Shown one piece after another: positions 53,118 through 64,000 of a stretch of 64,000 nucleotides of DNA. The notes beneath the pieces are model-generated. The model was not told where the DNA came from. It searched no databases and saw only the letters and a list, made by a program, of their open reading frames with translations. The position numbers and the translations under genes are program-made. The stretch is taken from NCBI GenBank assembly GCA_949130485.1, contig OX422184.1, positions 19,546,824-19,610,823 of the forward strand, read 5' to 3'. Origin of the DNA: Agelas oroides (Eukaryota; Porifera; Demospongiae; Agelasida; Agelasidae). Every line of letters starts with the position of its first letter. Position 1 is the stretch's first letter.

Positions 53118-53232
53118 GTGTCATTCCCAGCCCTTCCCACTGTCCAGTGTTTGATTGCATACAGTATACAAAATCTGATGGAAAGCATACTGTAAGCGAT
53201 CAAAATATGGACGGTGGGTAGGCCTGGGAAGA
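53118..53232. mobile_element. Small CCCAGCCCTTCCC/GGTAGGCCTGGG palindrome
   Basis: TTCCCAGCCCTTCCCACTGT and its approximate complement enclose TTTGATTGCATACAGTAT and ATACTGTAAGCGATCAAA. A diverged TAGCCTCG-family member. Confidence 0.6.
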
Positions 53233-53544
53233 GAGGTAGGCATAACGGGGCATTTGCCATCCTCAACAACTGTTTCACCTGGTTCACGGAAATCAGCTAA
53301 TCCTTCCTAGATGTGGCTTTTTGTGTCAAAGTGATCAGTTTCAAGCTAGCTACAAATACCAACACACTACTGACGTCCTCTCGTTTGTGCTACTAAAGTT
53401 GATTTTTAATTGGGAAGCCATACTGTGAGTTACACCACCCCTACCCAGGCCGAATTGCATAACTGCACTTGTGTGTAACCTAACTAGAGCACTCGGACTT
53501 CGTCCTTAGTTACGCACTTGTGTAGTATATGCCATACAGGTGCT

Positions 53545-54130
53545 TTAGCCTCATACCCAGGGTGCGTGGGAGGATAGAAATGGCCTGGTATCGACCGCTT
53601 GTGCATGCGCGGCCATTTCTGCTATATTTCCGCTATATTTCCGTAAAATTGTAATGTTTATGTAGCTTGTCCACATGGAATAATATACGGACAAGATATT
53701 CGAAAGTAGTATACGTACAAAGCTGAAAAAAGAGCTACAACAAAGCAATATGCTCCGTAGGCTAATAAATTTGGCAACTGTAACTGATACTAACGGCGAG
53801 ACTAACAAAACAACGGCGTAGCTACCCCACCCTATACCCAACTCACTTTGTTTACGGTCAAGCACGCAAATGACAGCACCTCGTAGTGTATTATTGACTT
53901 GCCGAAACTAGTTGGTTCGTTTACACGGCGATTGTCCTCTATACTTTCATAGAGTTGAATGTAATTCAACTGACAAACAGCAGCATCTTTCGATGGTACG
54001 GAAATATATCGGATGTATACGTATTGATTTTACTGACAATTTCCAAACATAAACGGATTCCCAGGTTTTTCTGGGAATGATCGCGCATGTGCAAACAGGC
54101 TGTTTCTCTCCTCCCACGCGGCCTGGATAT
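53545..54130. mobile_element. Diverged TAGCCTC-family element
   Basis: TAGCCTCATACCCAGGGTGC and GTGGGAGGA at the left pair with TCCTCCCACGCGGCCTGGAT at the right. The interior holds no supported gene. Confidence 0.45.
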
Positions 54131-54323
54131 GCTGGCATAATTATTTAATGCCTACTAAAATGCCAGCAAAATGTGGCAGTGTCAAATTGAGAAGCCACCA
54201 CTTTGAACATACCAAGTGTATCAGTGGGGGTTGGGAGTGTTTGGGGATAATTGCCTGGTTCATTCTTCTGTGGAGTTTGTACTGCACCTGCAAATGGAAA
54301 TAGCACCAATCACCTTGTAATAG
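54129..54323. repeat. Dispersed repeat, copy 2
   Basis: Matches 51200-51381 in order and orientation. The right part meets a TAGCCTCG-type end near 54357-54372. Confidence 0.7.
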
Positions 54324-54583
54324 TGGGACAAGGGTTGGCTGACAGAGAGACTGTAAGCCTGGGAACGAGGCTATGCCTAACACACATCACTGCTAATATT
54401 AGATACACTACTATATTGTTATGTGTGCATATTAGAACCATGAATATAAGCACTCCATGAGTTAAAATAATTTTCAATCACAAGATTCTTAAAATGCACA
54501 ATTCACATGGCAATTCCGATCCATGAATTTAATTTGCTCACTTATTAAACACAAAAGTACAAGGGAAAAAAAACTGACTTTGA

Positions 54584-55218
54584 TTGTGGCTTATGTCCTC
54601 CTCATGGCAGGTTGCATATACTATCATGTCTACGATAGTGCCACTTCAGAAATGATGAACAAAGTGCCACATCTCCCGAAGTAAGTACCCAATTGACAAC
54701 CATTACTTTCCCTTCCTGACATTGACTCTTCATCATCATGGTAGCCAGAAGTCAACACACTTCATGGGTCATTCATATTGTAATTTTAACCCAGTATAAG
54801 ATAACGCAACGTTACCTTTTTGTCAGTGAAATTGCATGATGATGGGCGGCCGTCTTCCGAGACAGCTCTCGGCTTACTAGTTCTTATACGTACGACTTCA
54901 AGTTTATTCAAAGTGCACACGTGCCGTTCAGTCTGTGAAAAAGTGGTTGGGCTAAAACCTGACCAGCCCAACCGCTTGCTACAGCCATGTTATAAATATA
55001 ATCCTACATTTCCAGAAATTTGGGCACATAAGAAGTGCAATGATATACCTTTATGTGGAAGTTCCATGTGTTCAGAAGACCTGACAGAGGTCTGTGAATG
55101 GGCTCTAGATAGATCCTTACAAGTACTTGTTTGAACTCTTTCATTGCCTGTAGGTTGAACATGACATTGGATTAGATGATGCCACAATGTGTGGGATTAT
55201 TGTGCATTTGGATAGTTG
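54584..55218 (+). CDS. Possible multi-exon gene fragment, unknown product
   Basis: An exon-like stretch AYVLLMAGCIYYHVYDSATS ending HLPK before GTAAGT (near 54680) is followed by an acceptor (TTTTTGTCAG, near 54828) and a frame through LHDDGRPSSETALGLLVLIR and CSEDLTEVCEWALDRSLQ. A very short GT...AG gap could join VEHDIGLDDATMCGIIVHLD (to 55214). A further exon-like piece (MSHQEEENLKAIILKDLTDA, near 55677-55762) ends at a donor. I do not recognise any domain. Confidence 0.3.
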
Positions 55219-55239
55219 ATGGTACATATGTGCAAAGGT

Positions 55240-55497
55240 CATATGTGGCAGTCCCGGGTAGAAATTGAACATTATTCCGTTGCGTATTCCAAATGCGTTA
55301 CCGTGTTCGAAGCGCAAATTCTGTTAAGGGTGGACCTCATATGCGCTGCGTAGACTTGTCAGGTATTCAATGCATCTTTGCAGCGCATATGAGCCCCGCC
55401 CTTAATGCAAGTTCTGCGCTGCAGCACTTCAAACATAGTAACACATTCAAAATACACAATGGAATAATGTTCGATTTCTACCTGGGACTGCCACATA
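55240..55497. mobile_element. Palindromic MITE with TIR CATATGTGGCAGTCCC, copy 2
   Basis: Starts CATATGTGGCAGTCCC and ends GGGACTGCCACATAT. Same layout as 14521-14791, with GCGCATATGAGCCCCGCCCT in the arm. Confidence 0.85.
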
Positions 55498-56156
55498 TAC
55501 AATAAATGGGTTTGATCATCTTCAATGCTTTATCTAACAGAAACATTGAAAAAATGATAAAGGAATCAACATATGTGTGCTTGATAGAAAGAAATTTAAA
55601 GTGTCTCTATTCTCTACTCTTACCTAAACAGCAGTATCATTGAGGCTTTTGCTACTATCAAGATGCATTAATGTCTCATCAAGAGGAGGAAAATCTAAAA
55701 GCCATTATACTGAAAGATCTGACTGATGCTCTCTACAAACTAGGTGGCAGACAAAATGGAAGGTAAATAAAGTCCTCATAGAGGAGTATAAATACGTATG
55801 TGTTCATACACAATCAAAAGCTCTATATGGAAGAAGGGTAACAGTGGGGAAAATGGGTAACAGAAGTAACCATTATACTGTTACTTTAGTGAAGTGGATC
55901 AACATGAGGAATCTCTTCTCTGGAGACCTTTAGCTTCTACAATAAAACACTCTATGTAGAGTTTACCAAAACATAGTCAACAATGTGCACATTAAAATTA
56001 GACAGGCACAAATGCATTAATGTCTCTTGGTGAGACATAATGCATTTGTGTGCTGTATTTTCACTCGCCTGCGGCTCATGAAAATACGACCGCACACTTG
56101 TGCAATATCCAGCCACATTGCCTTCTTACCCATCAAATAATTATGCTTTTGTTAGG

Positions 56157-59100
56157 TTACTTACGAGATGAAAGAAAGTCCACCACAACTTTTTGTTCAT
56201 TTCCTGATGTTTTGTCGTGAGCTCGAATATGTATCTCGGTGTGGGTCATGTCACACAGAAGTTCAATCTCTCGATGTAAGCCATATCCCCCCATTGGAAC
56301 AGTAACTTCCCCAAGCTTGTGTATGTTGTCATCAGTCGTATACTTCACTTCTCTCCGAACAGTTGAATACACCAGAAAGGTGGCACTCGTTTGGCTTCTT
56401 TCACGTGCAGTGAAGTTCATGACAAACACTTTATTTGTGCTGATATCATCCCCTCTTTTAACGAAAGCATGGAAAATATTGCTCTTAAATGGTTGTTGCG
56501 TTTTGCCCGATTCTTTCAGCACTACATTAAAACCTCCAACGCCATAGGTAGCATCAGCCTTCCTTCTTGTAACAATACTTGGGTCACAGCGAAAAGCAGT
56601 TGCTCCCCGAATCACAGCAAGCTCAGGTTCAGGTGGAACAGGGAAGTGGAAGCCAAAGCCTCGGAAAGTTGTGTTGATGATGCTTTCTAGTTGATTGCGA
56701 AGATATTTGCAGCCTCCAAAACCACCAACCCAACAGATTGTGTCAGTTGTGCGGGCATACTTGTTTTCTTGTAGATGTAACTCAATGAGGTTTGTTATTC
56801 CGTCTATAGCAGGTTGGAAGAATTCTGCCATTTTTGAGTCATTGATTCGCATCACAGCACCATCATCTTCTACTTGCACTGACATGTCGCCCTTTAAATT
56901 GAGTTCTTGACTATTTTTCACAATGGAGTCTTTATACAGACTCCAAAACGAATGTGGGAATTCAAAATAGTAGCTATTGTGACCATCACCCGAACCAAAC
57001 CGCATCTTCTGTGACTCAAATCCGGTATTACCGTAAAGAAGTCGGTTCAGCTCTGCATTGTGTTGGGTTTGTACCTCAAGAGTGTGACTTTGAATGTAGC
57101 GTGAGAACTTGGGATCATCAACCAAATCTTGGAGAAATTCAGAAAACTTTTCATTCACAGTTGTTCCACCACAGAAGTTGCCAGCTGGTGCTGCTATTTC
57201 TGCAATACGACCTCCTGCAATGGAATGTGAGGCAATATCGACTGTACCTCCTCCAATGTCGATGACAATGTAGCTTTTAGGTCGCACTACGTATTCTGGT
57301 GCCCTACCAGCCTCTGTAGCTTTGCGTTGGCAGTGTATCGCTGCAGATTCAGGCTCTAAAGCAAGTGAAAGTTTCTCCGGTGATTTCTCTTCCTGTGGTG
57401 GTTTGTGGTTTCCAGTGGCAATGTGAATGGGCTCAGGATTAGAATCTGAGCACAGACCAGCCTAAAATGTTGGATGCAATAAGAGAGAAAATCTTGACTA
57501 AATAACAAAGACACTGACTGTGTTATACTATATCTGCACTATTGGAAGGGTCAACAGTCTTATAGCAAAATCCCAGACCTATCTCACAGATATAGAGACA
57601 GTTTTATCAAAAACTAGTTTGTCCAATTGTAATGATGTCTGTTGGTCAGAATACTCACGGCTTGTGCCAAGTTTCAAATGGTGTTGACTGATTCTTCTAG
57701 AAACTGAGAGCCAAGAAGCATGGCAATAAACAGGCTCACGTCTACAGCTAATCTTCATCATCACTAGTACCGTAGGACGGAAATTTTTGTTTGAAAACAT
57801 GAGATTTTCACTATATTAAATGAAGAGAAGGTTATCTGGTACCATGCTCCAGTCGTCATCAGCCCTGATGACGACTGGAGCATTCAGTCGAAACATCGGC
57901 AAGTTATTTTCCGAGCTCAAGTTGATACCAGATAACCTTCTCTTCATTTATGCAGAAGCCAACTGAGAAGCCACTGAAAGTTTCACTATATTTGCAGTTG
58001 AACTCATACCACGAAAATATTATTTGTGAAATAATTGATGAGTTAATTGTTGGTACACTGCACGTGTGTGCTTCCGCAAGCCATGCATCCAGCGCGGCAT
58101 ATATAGCCATAGTAAAGATATGAGGTGTGAAGTTCTACTCACAGAGTGAGACAGAAGCAAGGAGCTAGCTATGTCTTCTTGCACTACATGCAGACGGTAC
58201 TTACACTTCCAGGAAAATTTAATCCGCGAATTATTTCACTAATACATCGCAATTGTGTATCCGCAAACATTTTCAACTACAAAAATTTCCTACCCTACGG
58301 TAGTAACTGTACTTTTATATGTCACTGTAAATGAATGAAGAAAAAGTGGATGCTGTATTCACATCTATTTCTGGCTCAGGTTCATAATCTGCAATCACCA
58401 ACTACAGTTCAACCATTCTACATTGGAGAAGCGGCATGGCACTGGTCAAGGCTACAACAACAATCAATTTCATTGCTGGCAAACAGCAACAGCAGTTAAT
58501 GGTGATCCTTCCTCATTCCAAGTTCTATAGTCTGCAAGCCAAATGGGAGCATTGATGCTGGAAATGTTGAGTGGGGATGTAAAGTGTGGACAGTGGATTG
58601 ATGTGTGGACTCATGAACTCGCGGACTCACACCAGAAACAAGTTATGGCTAGAGCCCTTTTTGTCTTTGCCGACAAAGCACGTACAACTGTTGTCAAACA
58701 AGATAGCTATGCTTCATGTCATCTGTATCTGAGTTGTATAGGAGCTAAGAATACATGTGTAGATGATAGTCTAAAGAAGTGTTCTTATCTGGCAAATCTG
58801 TGAGTGTGTGAGAACCCGGCAGTGCAGTAAACCACTATACAGCTAAGTGCACATTTCTCTGAAGTAGTTAGTCTCACTCCCAAGTATGTATGGAATGCAG
58901 TTGTGGACAAAAATGCAAATGTAGTACATGATCCTTGGTCTTTCCACTTCAGTGTCCACATAATTGGAAATTCTTCCAGTTTCCCTGTGGGCATTGGCAT
59001 CCAATAATGCTAATATAATCAGGATGTGGCTCTCTTGATATGGAGGTCAGAACTTTTTTACAACAACCAGTCACTACAGAGGGCATTCGGCTCTAGTTCG

Positions 59101-62100
59101 GCATAACACTAACTTTGCTACAGTACACAGTCGAGTGACAGCAGGCGCCTGCTCAGTAGAGTATGAGTACAAACTTCTACGTCAGTTTGCTCATTATGTC
59201 ATTATGCGTTGCGTGTGAAAAAATAATATTGGCGGATTTTAATTTGGCATTCAACCCTGACCGCCAAACCGCCAAATTTAATTCCCCGTCAAATTTTCCG
59301 GCTATATGGTATGTTCCCATTGTACTGTACACTACCATAATATTACATGATTGTGTTTATTAGCACCCCATGATTATAAGCACCCGTTCTGTCTGCTAAT
59401 TTTTGGGCAACAGTACTTAGTATCCTGAGTTTATGATTGATACAACTCCACTGTAAATGTCCTTATTGTTATCTCTCTTTCTGTCACTACAATTGCTATG
59501 TCGTTTTGATAAGGTTGTTTGACATTGTCCTCAGTTGGTTGAAAGGTTCAGCCTTTTGGCTAACCTCAACAATTGAAGTCCCACACAAGGCTTCCTGGCA
59601 TTCATACGTAATTCCTCTACAACTACAGATAGCAGTTTGGGATTTGATAACTGTTGCACATGCTGTGCAAAGATCAAAGCATTCCAGCAATTAAATAATA
59701 TATTTCCAGTATTTATGTATTTCCAGTGTGAGTACGTATGTGCATGGGTCCACCACAGTCCACAGGTTACATTAGGCCTTACCATCTGCAATTTGAGTTT
59801 AGAACTAACCATGTACCCAGCCTCGCGCATCATGCTCTTTCCCCTGGACTTCCAGATAGCAGGTACTGTGATCACCCAGTCAAAGTCTGATGCTTTAATA
59901 TTGTAGCCAAAACCTCCCAGTACTGTTAGTAGTTGGTGTTTCAGATGGTGAAGGATGTGTGCAATAACATCTACCAAGAAGAACTGCTTCCCATTCATAG
60001 CAAAGATTTTTTGGTTCCTGTCAATATTCTGAGGAAGAGAAAGTATGTAATGCATAAGGTATACTAGCTAGTAATACACACCATATGATTTTAGTTCTTG
60101 CGTTTAGATAAATCAAGCTAAGGTTCCAGCAATTAGCGATCAATGAAGAGAAGGTTATCTGTTACCAACTTGAGCTCGGAAAATAACTTGTTGACGTTGG
60201 AGGAGCAATCCTCACCGACCTTTGACCTCCAATGACGTGTATCCTCAGTAGTGCATGGCTATAAATAGCAACGTTTTTTGTACTTCTTCACTTTCGCCCT
60301 GATGATGACTGGAGCATTCAATCGAAACGTCGGCAAGTTATTTTCCGAGCTCAAGTTGGTAACAGATAACCTTCTCTTCATTGGTCTAAAGTAGGCGAAA
60401 CGGGAGTAGGTGAAACGGGAGTAGGCGAACAGGTACCAATTCGTAACAGATAACCTTCTCTTCATTTATGCAGAAGCTAACTGAGAAGCCACTGAAAATT
60501 AGCGATCATGATGTCCAGCTGAATTGGTATGGCGTTGTTGCATCGAGTGAGGGAGCATAAACACCAGCTGGCACATCAATGTTCCACTTACCAATATTAG
60601 GTGTGAGTGTATGGGGCAGTTATGGCTTATAAGTTAGTTAGTAGGTTCAGTGGCTTGATGTTTCTTACTGTAGGTTACTAGCCTCATTCCCAGGTCTCCC
60701 CCATTTTCTGTTCTTTGGTTTGTGTTCAGTATAATACACAGAAGCGGAAGGGATGCGATAAACAGGGAAGGCCTGGGAACACGGTTACACCTATCACATG
60801 AATGACGTCTGGTGGACGCTGGGGGGGCGGTGCCCAACTACAAACTTGTGTGCAATAAACGATAGAGTGAGTTTCTTACTGGTAAAGTCCAGTACTGTCT
60901 ATCTCGCGAATGTCTGGGGTCCTGGCTACCGTTGGAGCATTCCATGATGAAGTATAGTATATACATTATTTGAACGTGGACTCCCTCAACGTCCACCTCA
61001 CGTCCACCAGACGTCATTCATGTGATAGGTGTTCCCAGGCTTTCCCCGTTTTTTGCCGCTCTTCCGCTTCCGTGTACTATACTGGACGCAAACCAAAGAA
61101 CAGAAAACGGGGGAGGCCTGGGAGCAAGGCTAGTAGATTACAGTAGGTACTATAACGAAGATCCAACTATATAGAGTATCTACATTATCGTGTTAAAGCT
61201 GACTGTACAATGGTGGAGGATTTCTCCATTTCAAAACTGAATATCTAGTCTTGGATTGCTATAGATGCTTTCACGAATTATATTTGTGAGAATTTTGATA
61301 ATATGCAAATGATACAAAGCGATAACCGGAAGTTCGGTCACGCCATCTGGTGGGAAAGAACTGTACTGTACTGTATGGGTATGAGAAAAATCTGTCGTAA
61401 AAAACATGGAGCTGGTTGCTACCTTGGGAAGTTCTCTCTCCGCTAGGTAACGTATGGCACCTTAGTGTACCGTAGTAAATACCTTCTCCAGGACTGATGC
61501 TTTCCAAGGCTGCCAGACCAGCGTCAAACAACCATCTCCATAGAGTGCAGCATTTTCTTTCCCACCAAGGGGCGCAACCGGAACTTTCGGTTATTGCTTT
61601 GAATATAATTTGCATCTTATCAAAATTCTCGCATGTACAATTCATGAAAGCATCTATATAGCAACCTAGCCTCGTTCCCAGGCCTCCCCCATTTTTTGTT
61701 CTTCGGTTTGCGTTCAGTATAATACACAGAAGCGGAAGATAAGAAAACCGAAGAACAAAAAACGGGAGAGGCCTGGGAACGAGGCTAACTTTTTTTCCAG
61801 TTAAATAAATGCATTTGTGCCTGAAACAAGGGGTAGCCACTTATACGTCCTGTTTGCGACCAGGATCAAAATTGAATCAAGCGATCACAGCCCTTTCGGG
61901 ATCAAGGTGACCTCTGAACTGCTAAAAATCAACAATCAAGAACACACGGCTGCAATTTGACCTTTGACCCTTGGAAATCAAGCGATCAAGCACACTTTTT
62001 GCGGATCAAAAAACTTGATTGTGGCTGCAAACGCTTCTACAGGAGACATATAAGTGACTACCCCTTGCTGAACTAACCTGCAGCTAGGTACGACTAACCT

Positions 62101-62655
62101 GATGACACAATTAACCTATAATTTTAGGCCCTACTATAATACCACACCCAGTCAATCGTTGCATAGTTGCGAACTACAACTCTAAAAAGTCCATTGTGCA
62201 CGCGACGGATGATAAATGAATAAGATGACGTAACCGCAACATAGCCTCACCCATATACAACCAAAACTCCCCATGCGCCATAAAACCTGTTGTAGATGTG
62301 GTACCTTTTCATATTGCAGGTTCTTCTTCACGTGTTCAAAGTAGTGGTGTTGGTGTCTTAGCTCGTGGTTGAGAGCTGCGAATTGCTCTCGGGCTTCGTG
62401 ACCGAAGGCAATCGTTTTTCCATTGCTGTCAAATAGGATGCAGCTTGGTACTCGCTTGTTCCCGGCATTGTCGAGCTTCAATACGGTGGGATCGACTTGG
62501 CTTGGATTAGTTGCCATGTCTGGGCGTAGGAGATAGGCTACAGAGCAGTGCGTTGTTCCAAAATCAATGGTAGCTAGATATTTCGGCGTAGTCCTGAACG
62601 CTGCACAACCTTTTCTCTCAGCCTTAGAGCACCCTTCAAATGTACGAACAGTCAT
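56157..62655 (-). CDS. HSPA12-like Hsp70-family protein (complete, three exons)
   Basis: Exons 62655-62305 (117 codons), 60028-59810 (73) and 57461-56157 (434 plus stop) join in phase 0 at GT/AG introns, giving 624 residues; HSPA12A/B are about 675-686. The N-terminal phosphate loop is TIDFGTTHCSVAYL (residues 29-42). Exon 2 carries DFDWVITVPAIWK and MMREAGYM, exon 3 SLALEPESAAIHC, the second phosphate motif VIDIGGGTVDIASH (about 256-269) and the adenosine motif CWVGGFGGCKYL (about 433). It ends VVVDFLSSRK, as expected for this family's C-terminus; no substrate-binding domain of canonical Hsp70 follows. A donor-like GTAAGT overlaps the stop. The start is the first ATG before the fold. Role: atypical cytosolic ATPase chaperone or signalling adaptor (family knowledge). 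Each intron contains an element with a hammerhead-like motif. Confidence 0.9.
57819..57980. mobile_element. MITE with TGAAGAGAAGGTTATCTGGT ends in HSPA12 intron 2
   Basis: TGAAGAGAAGGTTATCTGGT at the left is matched by ATAACCTTCTCTTCAT at about 57935-57950, followed by a shared tail (GCAGAAGCCAACTGAGAAGC). The element also contains a 20-bp dyad (TGCTCCAGTCGTCATCAG and complement) and the hammerhead-like core at 57862-57900. Confidence 0.8.
57862..57900 (+). ncRNA. Hammerhead-ribozyme-like motif, copy 1 (degenerate)
   Basis: GCC, CTGATGA, a stem-loop (GACTG/CAGTC around GAGCATT), GAAAC, ATC, GGC follow the order of a minimal type I hammerhead with a very short stem III. One extra C separates CTGATGA from stem II, and the nucleotide before UC is A rather than G, so activity is doubtful. 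Confidence 0.3.
58543..58803 (+). CDS. Open frame of 86 codons in HSPA12 intron 2, antisense, unknown
   Basis: Reads MGALMLEMLSGDVKCGQWID then VMARALFVFADKARTTVVKQ; the frame extends upstream without an obvious start. No domain recognised; it may be a transposon remnant. Confidence 0.2.
   Translation: MGALMLEMLSGDVKCGQWIDVWTHELADSHQKQVMARALFVFADKARTTVVKQDSYASCHLYLSCIGAKNTCVDDSLKKCSYLANL
59226..59309. mobile_element. Solo end of the pogo/Tigger-like family
   Basis: AATTTGGCATTCAACC, CCGCCAAACCGCCAAATTTA and AATTTTCCGGCTATATGG followed by TA match the termini of the 18676-26249 transposon. No opposite end was found nearby. Confidence 0.6.
60138..60480. mobile_element. MITE of the AATGAAGAGAAGGTTATCTG family in HSPA12 intron 1
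   Basis: AATGAAGAGAAGGTTATCTG at the left and CAGATAACCTTCTCTTCATT near 60364-60383 are inverted ends, with a further repeated end near 60446-60467. A short tandem of GTAGGCGAAACGGGA type is at 60389-60430. Same tail as the intron 2 copy. Confidence 0.8.
60296..60334 (+). ncRNA. Hammerhead-ribozyme-like motif, copy 2
   Basis: GCC, CTGATGA, T, GACTG-GAGCATT-CAATC, GAAAC, GTC, GGC: the conserved core boxes are intact, with GUC at the expected cleavage site and stem I GCC/GGC. Stem II has one mismatch and one extra nucleotide. Minimal hammerheads ending GAAACGUC are known from Penelope-like elements. Confidence 0.35.
60679..61132. mobile_element. TAGCCTC-family MITE in HSPA12 intron 1
   Basis: A complete palindrome with TAGCCTCATTCCCAGG and CCTGGGAGCAAGGCTA ends. 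The arms include TGTTCTTTGGTTTGTGTTCA and CACATGAATGACGTCTGGTG. Confidence 0.85.
61256..61664. mobile_element. MITE with TIR TTGCTATAGATGCTTTCA
   Basis: The left end TTGCTATAGATGCTTTCACG and its inverse (TGAAAGCATCTATATAGCAA) enclose arms with GAGAATTTTGAT, GCGATAACCGGAAGTTCGGT and CTGGTGGGAAAGAA. Confidence 0.8.
61667..61787. mobile_element. TAGCCTCGTTCCCAGGCC-family MITE, short
   Basis: A 121-bp palindrome beginning TAGCCTCGTTCCCAGGCC and ending GGCCTGGGAACGAGGCTA, directly adjacent to the preceding MITE. Confidence 0.9.
61827..62067. mobile_element. MITE with TIR CAAGGGGTAG(T/C)CAC, copy 2
   Basis: Same family as 33464-33696, with GTTTGCGACCAGGATCAAAA and AGTGACTACCCCTTG. Confidence 0.85.
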
Positions 62656-63884
62656 CTTTCACGAGCAGCACAAGTCAAATATAACAAGTTAGCAGAACGG
62701 TATAAATGGTATACCGGTATGCGGAGCATTTGGCCCTGTTGGGTGGTGTACGGAATTTTCCCCGTTTATAATACGTCCAATTTCCGCATTATCTATTTAT
62801 AGCGCATTATTGCAGCCTTTGGACCATCAAGACCATGCATGCCAGAGGAGGGAGGACATGACGTCACGTCGTAGCGACAATTATTGCGACATTCCAAGAG
62901 CAAGAATCATGGACGCAAACTACGAGGACTGCTCTGTAAACTAAGTCACGACGGGCACATTGGGTTTTCAACTAAGCTGAAGCCATCTGGCTGGTCAAAG
63001 TTGGTTATTATGACTCACCTTGCAGGCTAAGCTTGTAGGTCATCAGTTTGATGCAATGAGAGTCACAGGAGGCCATTTTAACTGCCAAATATCTTCAGCT
63101 TTGTCAAAAACCTTGCACACCCATCGCTACTTTCTCCATAGATTAGCTTGTATCCACACTTCTTGATCCTGGAATGTCAGTTAATTGTAGCTATCGCGTG
63201 ATCGTATCCTCCCTCCTCTGCGTCCAGGCATAGACATGTATAATAATTATTATTACTACAACCAAAAACTATCTGGTGTTCTTACTCCAGAACTACAGTG
63301 GAACCTCGCCATCCTGAACCTCCGAGATTTGGACATTTTGCTCAGGCACTGAGTACAGATTAGCTAGCTATGTTCCACTGAATTATTATTGGCAAATGAT
63401 TATTTCCAGAATCTAAAAACCAACTAGCTACAACTAAACTAAAAGTATATAAACGCTATACCAAAACAACACTGACTTCAATAAGAGAGCCATGTATAGC
63501 AACTTCCTCGATTTTTAATAAGGCCCAACAAGGAGTTGGTGATAGTGCATGGCCAGAGGTCTGGAGTTGAAAGTGGCAGCACAGGTCAGGGAGTCTACAA
63601 ATTGATCAACGTTAGTTCTCGGTGAGAACGTTTGTGACTCTCCGTGCCACTTCCATGCATCCCCTGGTGACACACAAACACATATCTAATAGACAAGCAA
63701 CTGTTCAAGTTCTTGGTTTACAGGTTGGTTGAAGGCAACCAAACTGCATAGCTACATGGCTGCAGAGTAACAAGTCAGGAATAGGATACACGTAACACTG
63801 TTGTGTCAAAAATGCATGCAAGTGCGTGCCACACCACACCTGTATACTTAGACCTTGTAGGCAGGGTATTTTAAGATGTATAGG
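62656..63884. other. Region upstream of the HSPA12-like gene; no gene recognised
   Basis: Within about 60 bp of the start codon there is GGTATAAATGGTATACC, which includes a TATA-like TATAAAT; a promoter role is inference. The rest has only short open frames. Confidence 0.35.
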
Positions 63885-64000
63885 TATGGATGCATATATA
63901 GCTATTTACCTTCACTTTCAGATCATCCCTACCTTGTTTGCATACTTTTTGGCTTGCCATCCCTACATCTAAACAATTTCATTGCCTTTATATTTCCATA
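63885..64000. mobile_element. Partial CATCCCTACATC foldback end at the window edge
   Basis: TCATCCCTACCTTGTTTGCA, TACTTTTTGGCTTGCCATCC and CTACATCTAAA match the right end of family 2. The left arm is not visible upstream, so it is truncated. Confidence 0.65.

Noticed and set aside
56239..57265. Plus-strand ORFs opposite the third HSPA12 exon
   Set aside because: Shadows of a strongly supported coding exon.
61271..61840. 189-codon minus-strand ORF
   Set aside because: Runs through three adjacent MITEs (61256-61664, 61667-61787 and the edge of 61827) and mirrors their inverted repeats.

Overview
This window looks like metazoan nuclear DNA, most likely from a demosponge. The evidence is split genes with consensus GT/AG introns, a complete HSPA12-type chaperone gene, a P-loop GTPase/COR-like/Death-domain gene, a Rap/Ras-type GTPase, (TTAGGG)-type repeats, and two loci encoding tandem 15-residue 'YW-DPE-KRASS' repeats of a kind I associate with sponge gene models. 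The assignment to sponge is inference; a database search would settle it. There are no bacterial-style operons, rRNA genes or CRISPR arrays.

Four loci look like host genes. (1) 9.99-13.67 kb, minus strand: a Roc/COR-like GTPase with a C-terminal Death domain, in at least four exons. (2) 26.36-32.94 kb, minus: a four-exon, 191-residue Rap-like GTPase in which several nucleotide-binding residues are replaced, with a 5.9-kb first intron full of transposable elements. (3) 45.37-45.68 kb, minus: a Death-domain exon, tail to tail with a possible PAQR-receptor terminal exon on the plus strand at 45.08-45.25 kb. (4) 56.16-62.66 kb, minus: a complete three-exon HSPA12-like (Hsp70 family) gene of 624 residues. 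A second HSPA12-like exon lies alone at 39.1-39.4 kb.

Most of the rest is mobile DNA and its debris. 0-8 kb holds a broken XPG-like nuclease/CXC-domain gene, long inverted-repeat elements and a coding minisatellite. 14-17.3 kb holds palindromic MITEs, a degenerate ~178-bp satellite and a tRNA-derived palindrome. 18.1-26.3 kb is a multi-level nest: a piggyBac-like MITE appears to contain a pogo/Tigger-like transposon, which contains nested hairpin elements, a broken coiled-coil/ULP1-protease gene with its own piggyBac-like MITE, and a TIR element carrying a LINE tail and a PIF1 helicase fragment. 27-33 kb (the Ras intron) holds a near-perfect 1.45-kb palindrome, nested MITEs and an element with a 9-bp target duplication. 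36.2-37.8 kb holds a decayed MULE-type transposase. 43-53 kb holds three copies of a composite repeat (foldback plus ~0.9-kb module) whose module carries a conserved 33-codon exon-like ORF ending at a splice donor.

The strongest leads are the atypical Ras protein, the exon-carrying composite repeat, hammerhead-ribozyme-like motifs inside MITEs in the two HSPA12 introns, and the nuclease/CXC gene family. All calls come from reading the sequence; no alignment or search was run.
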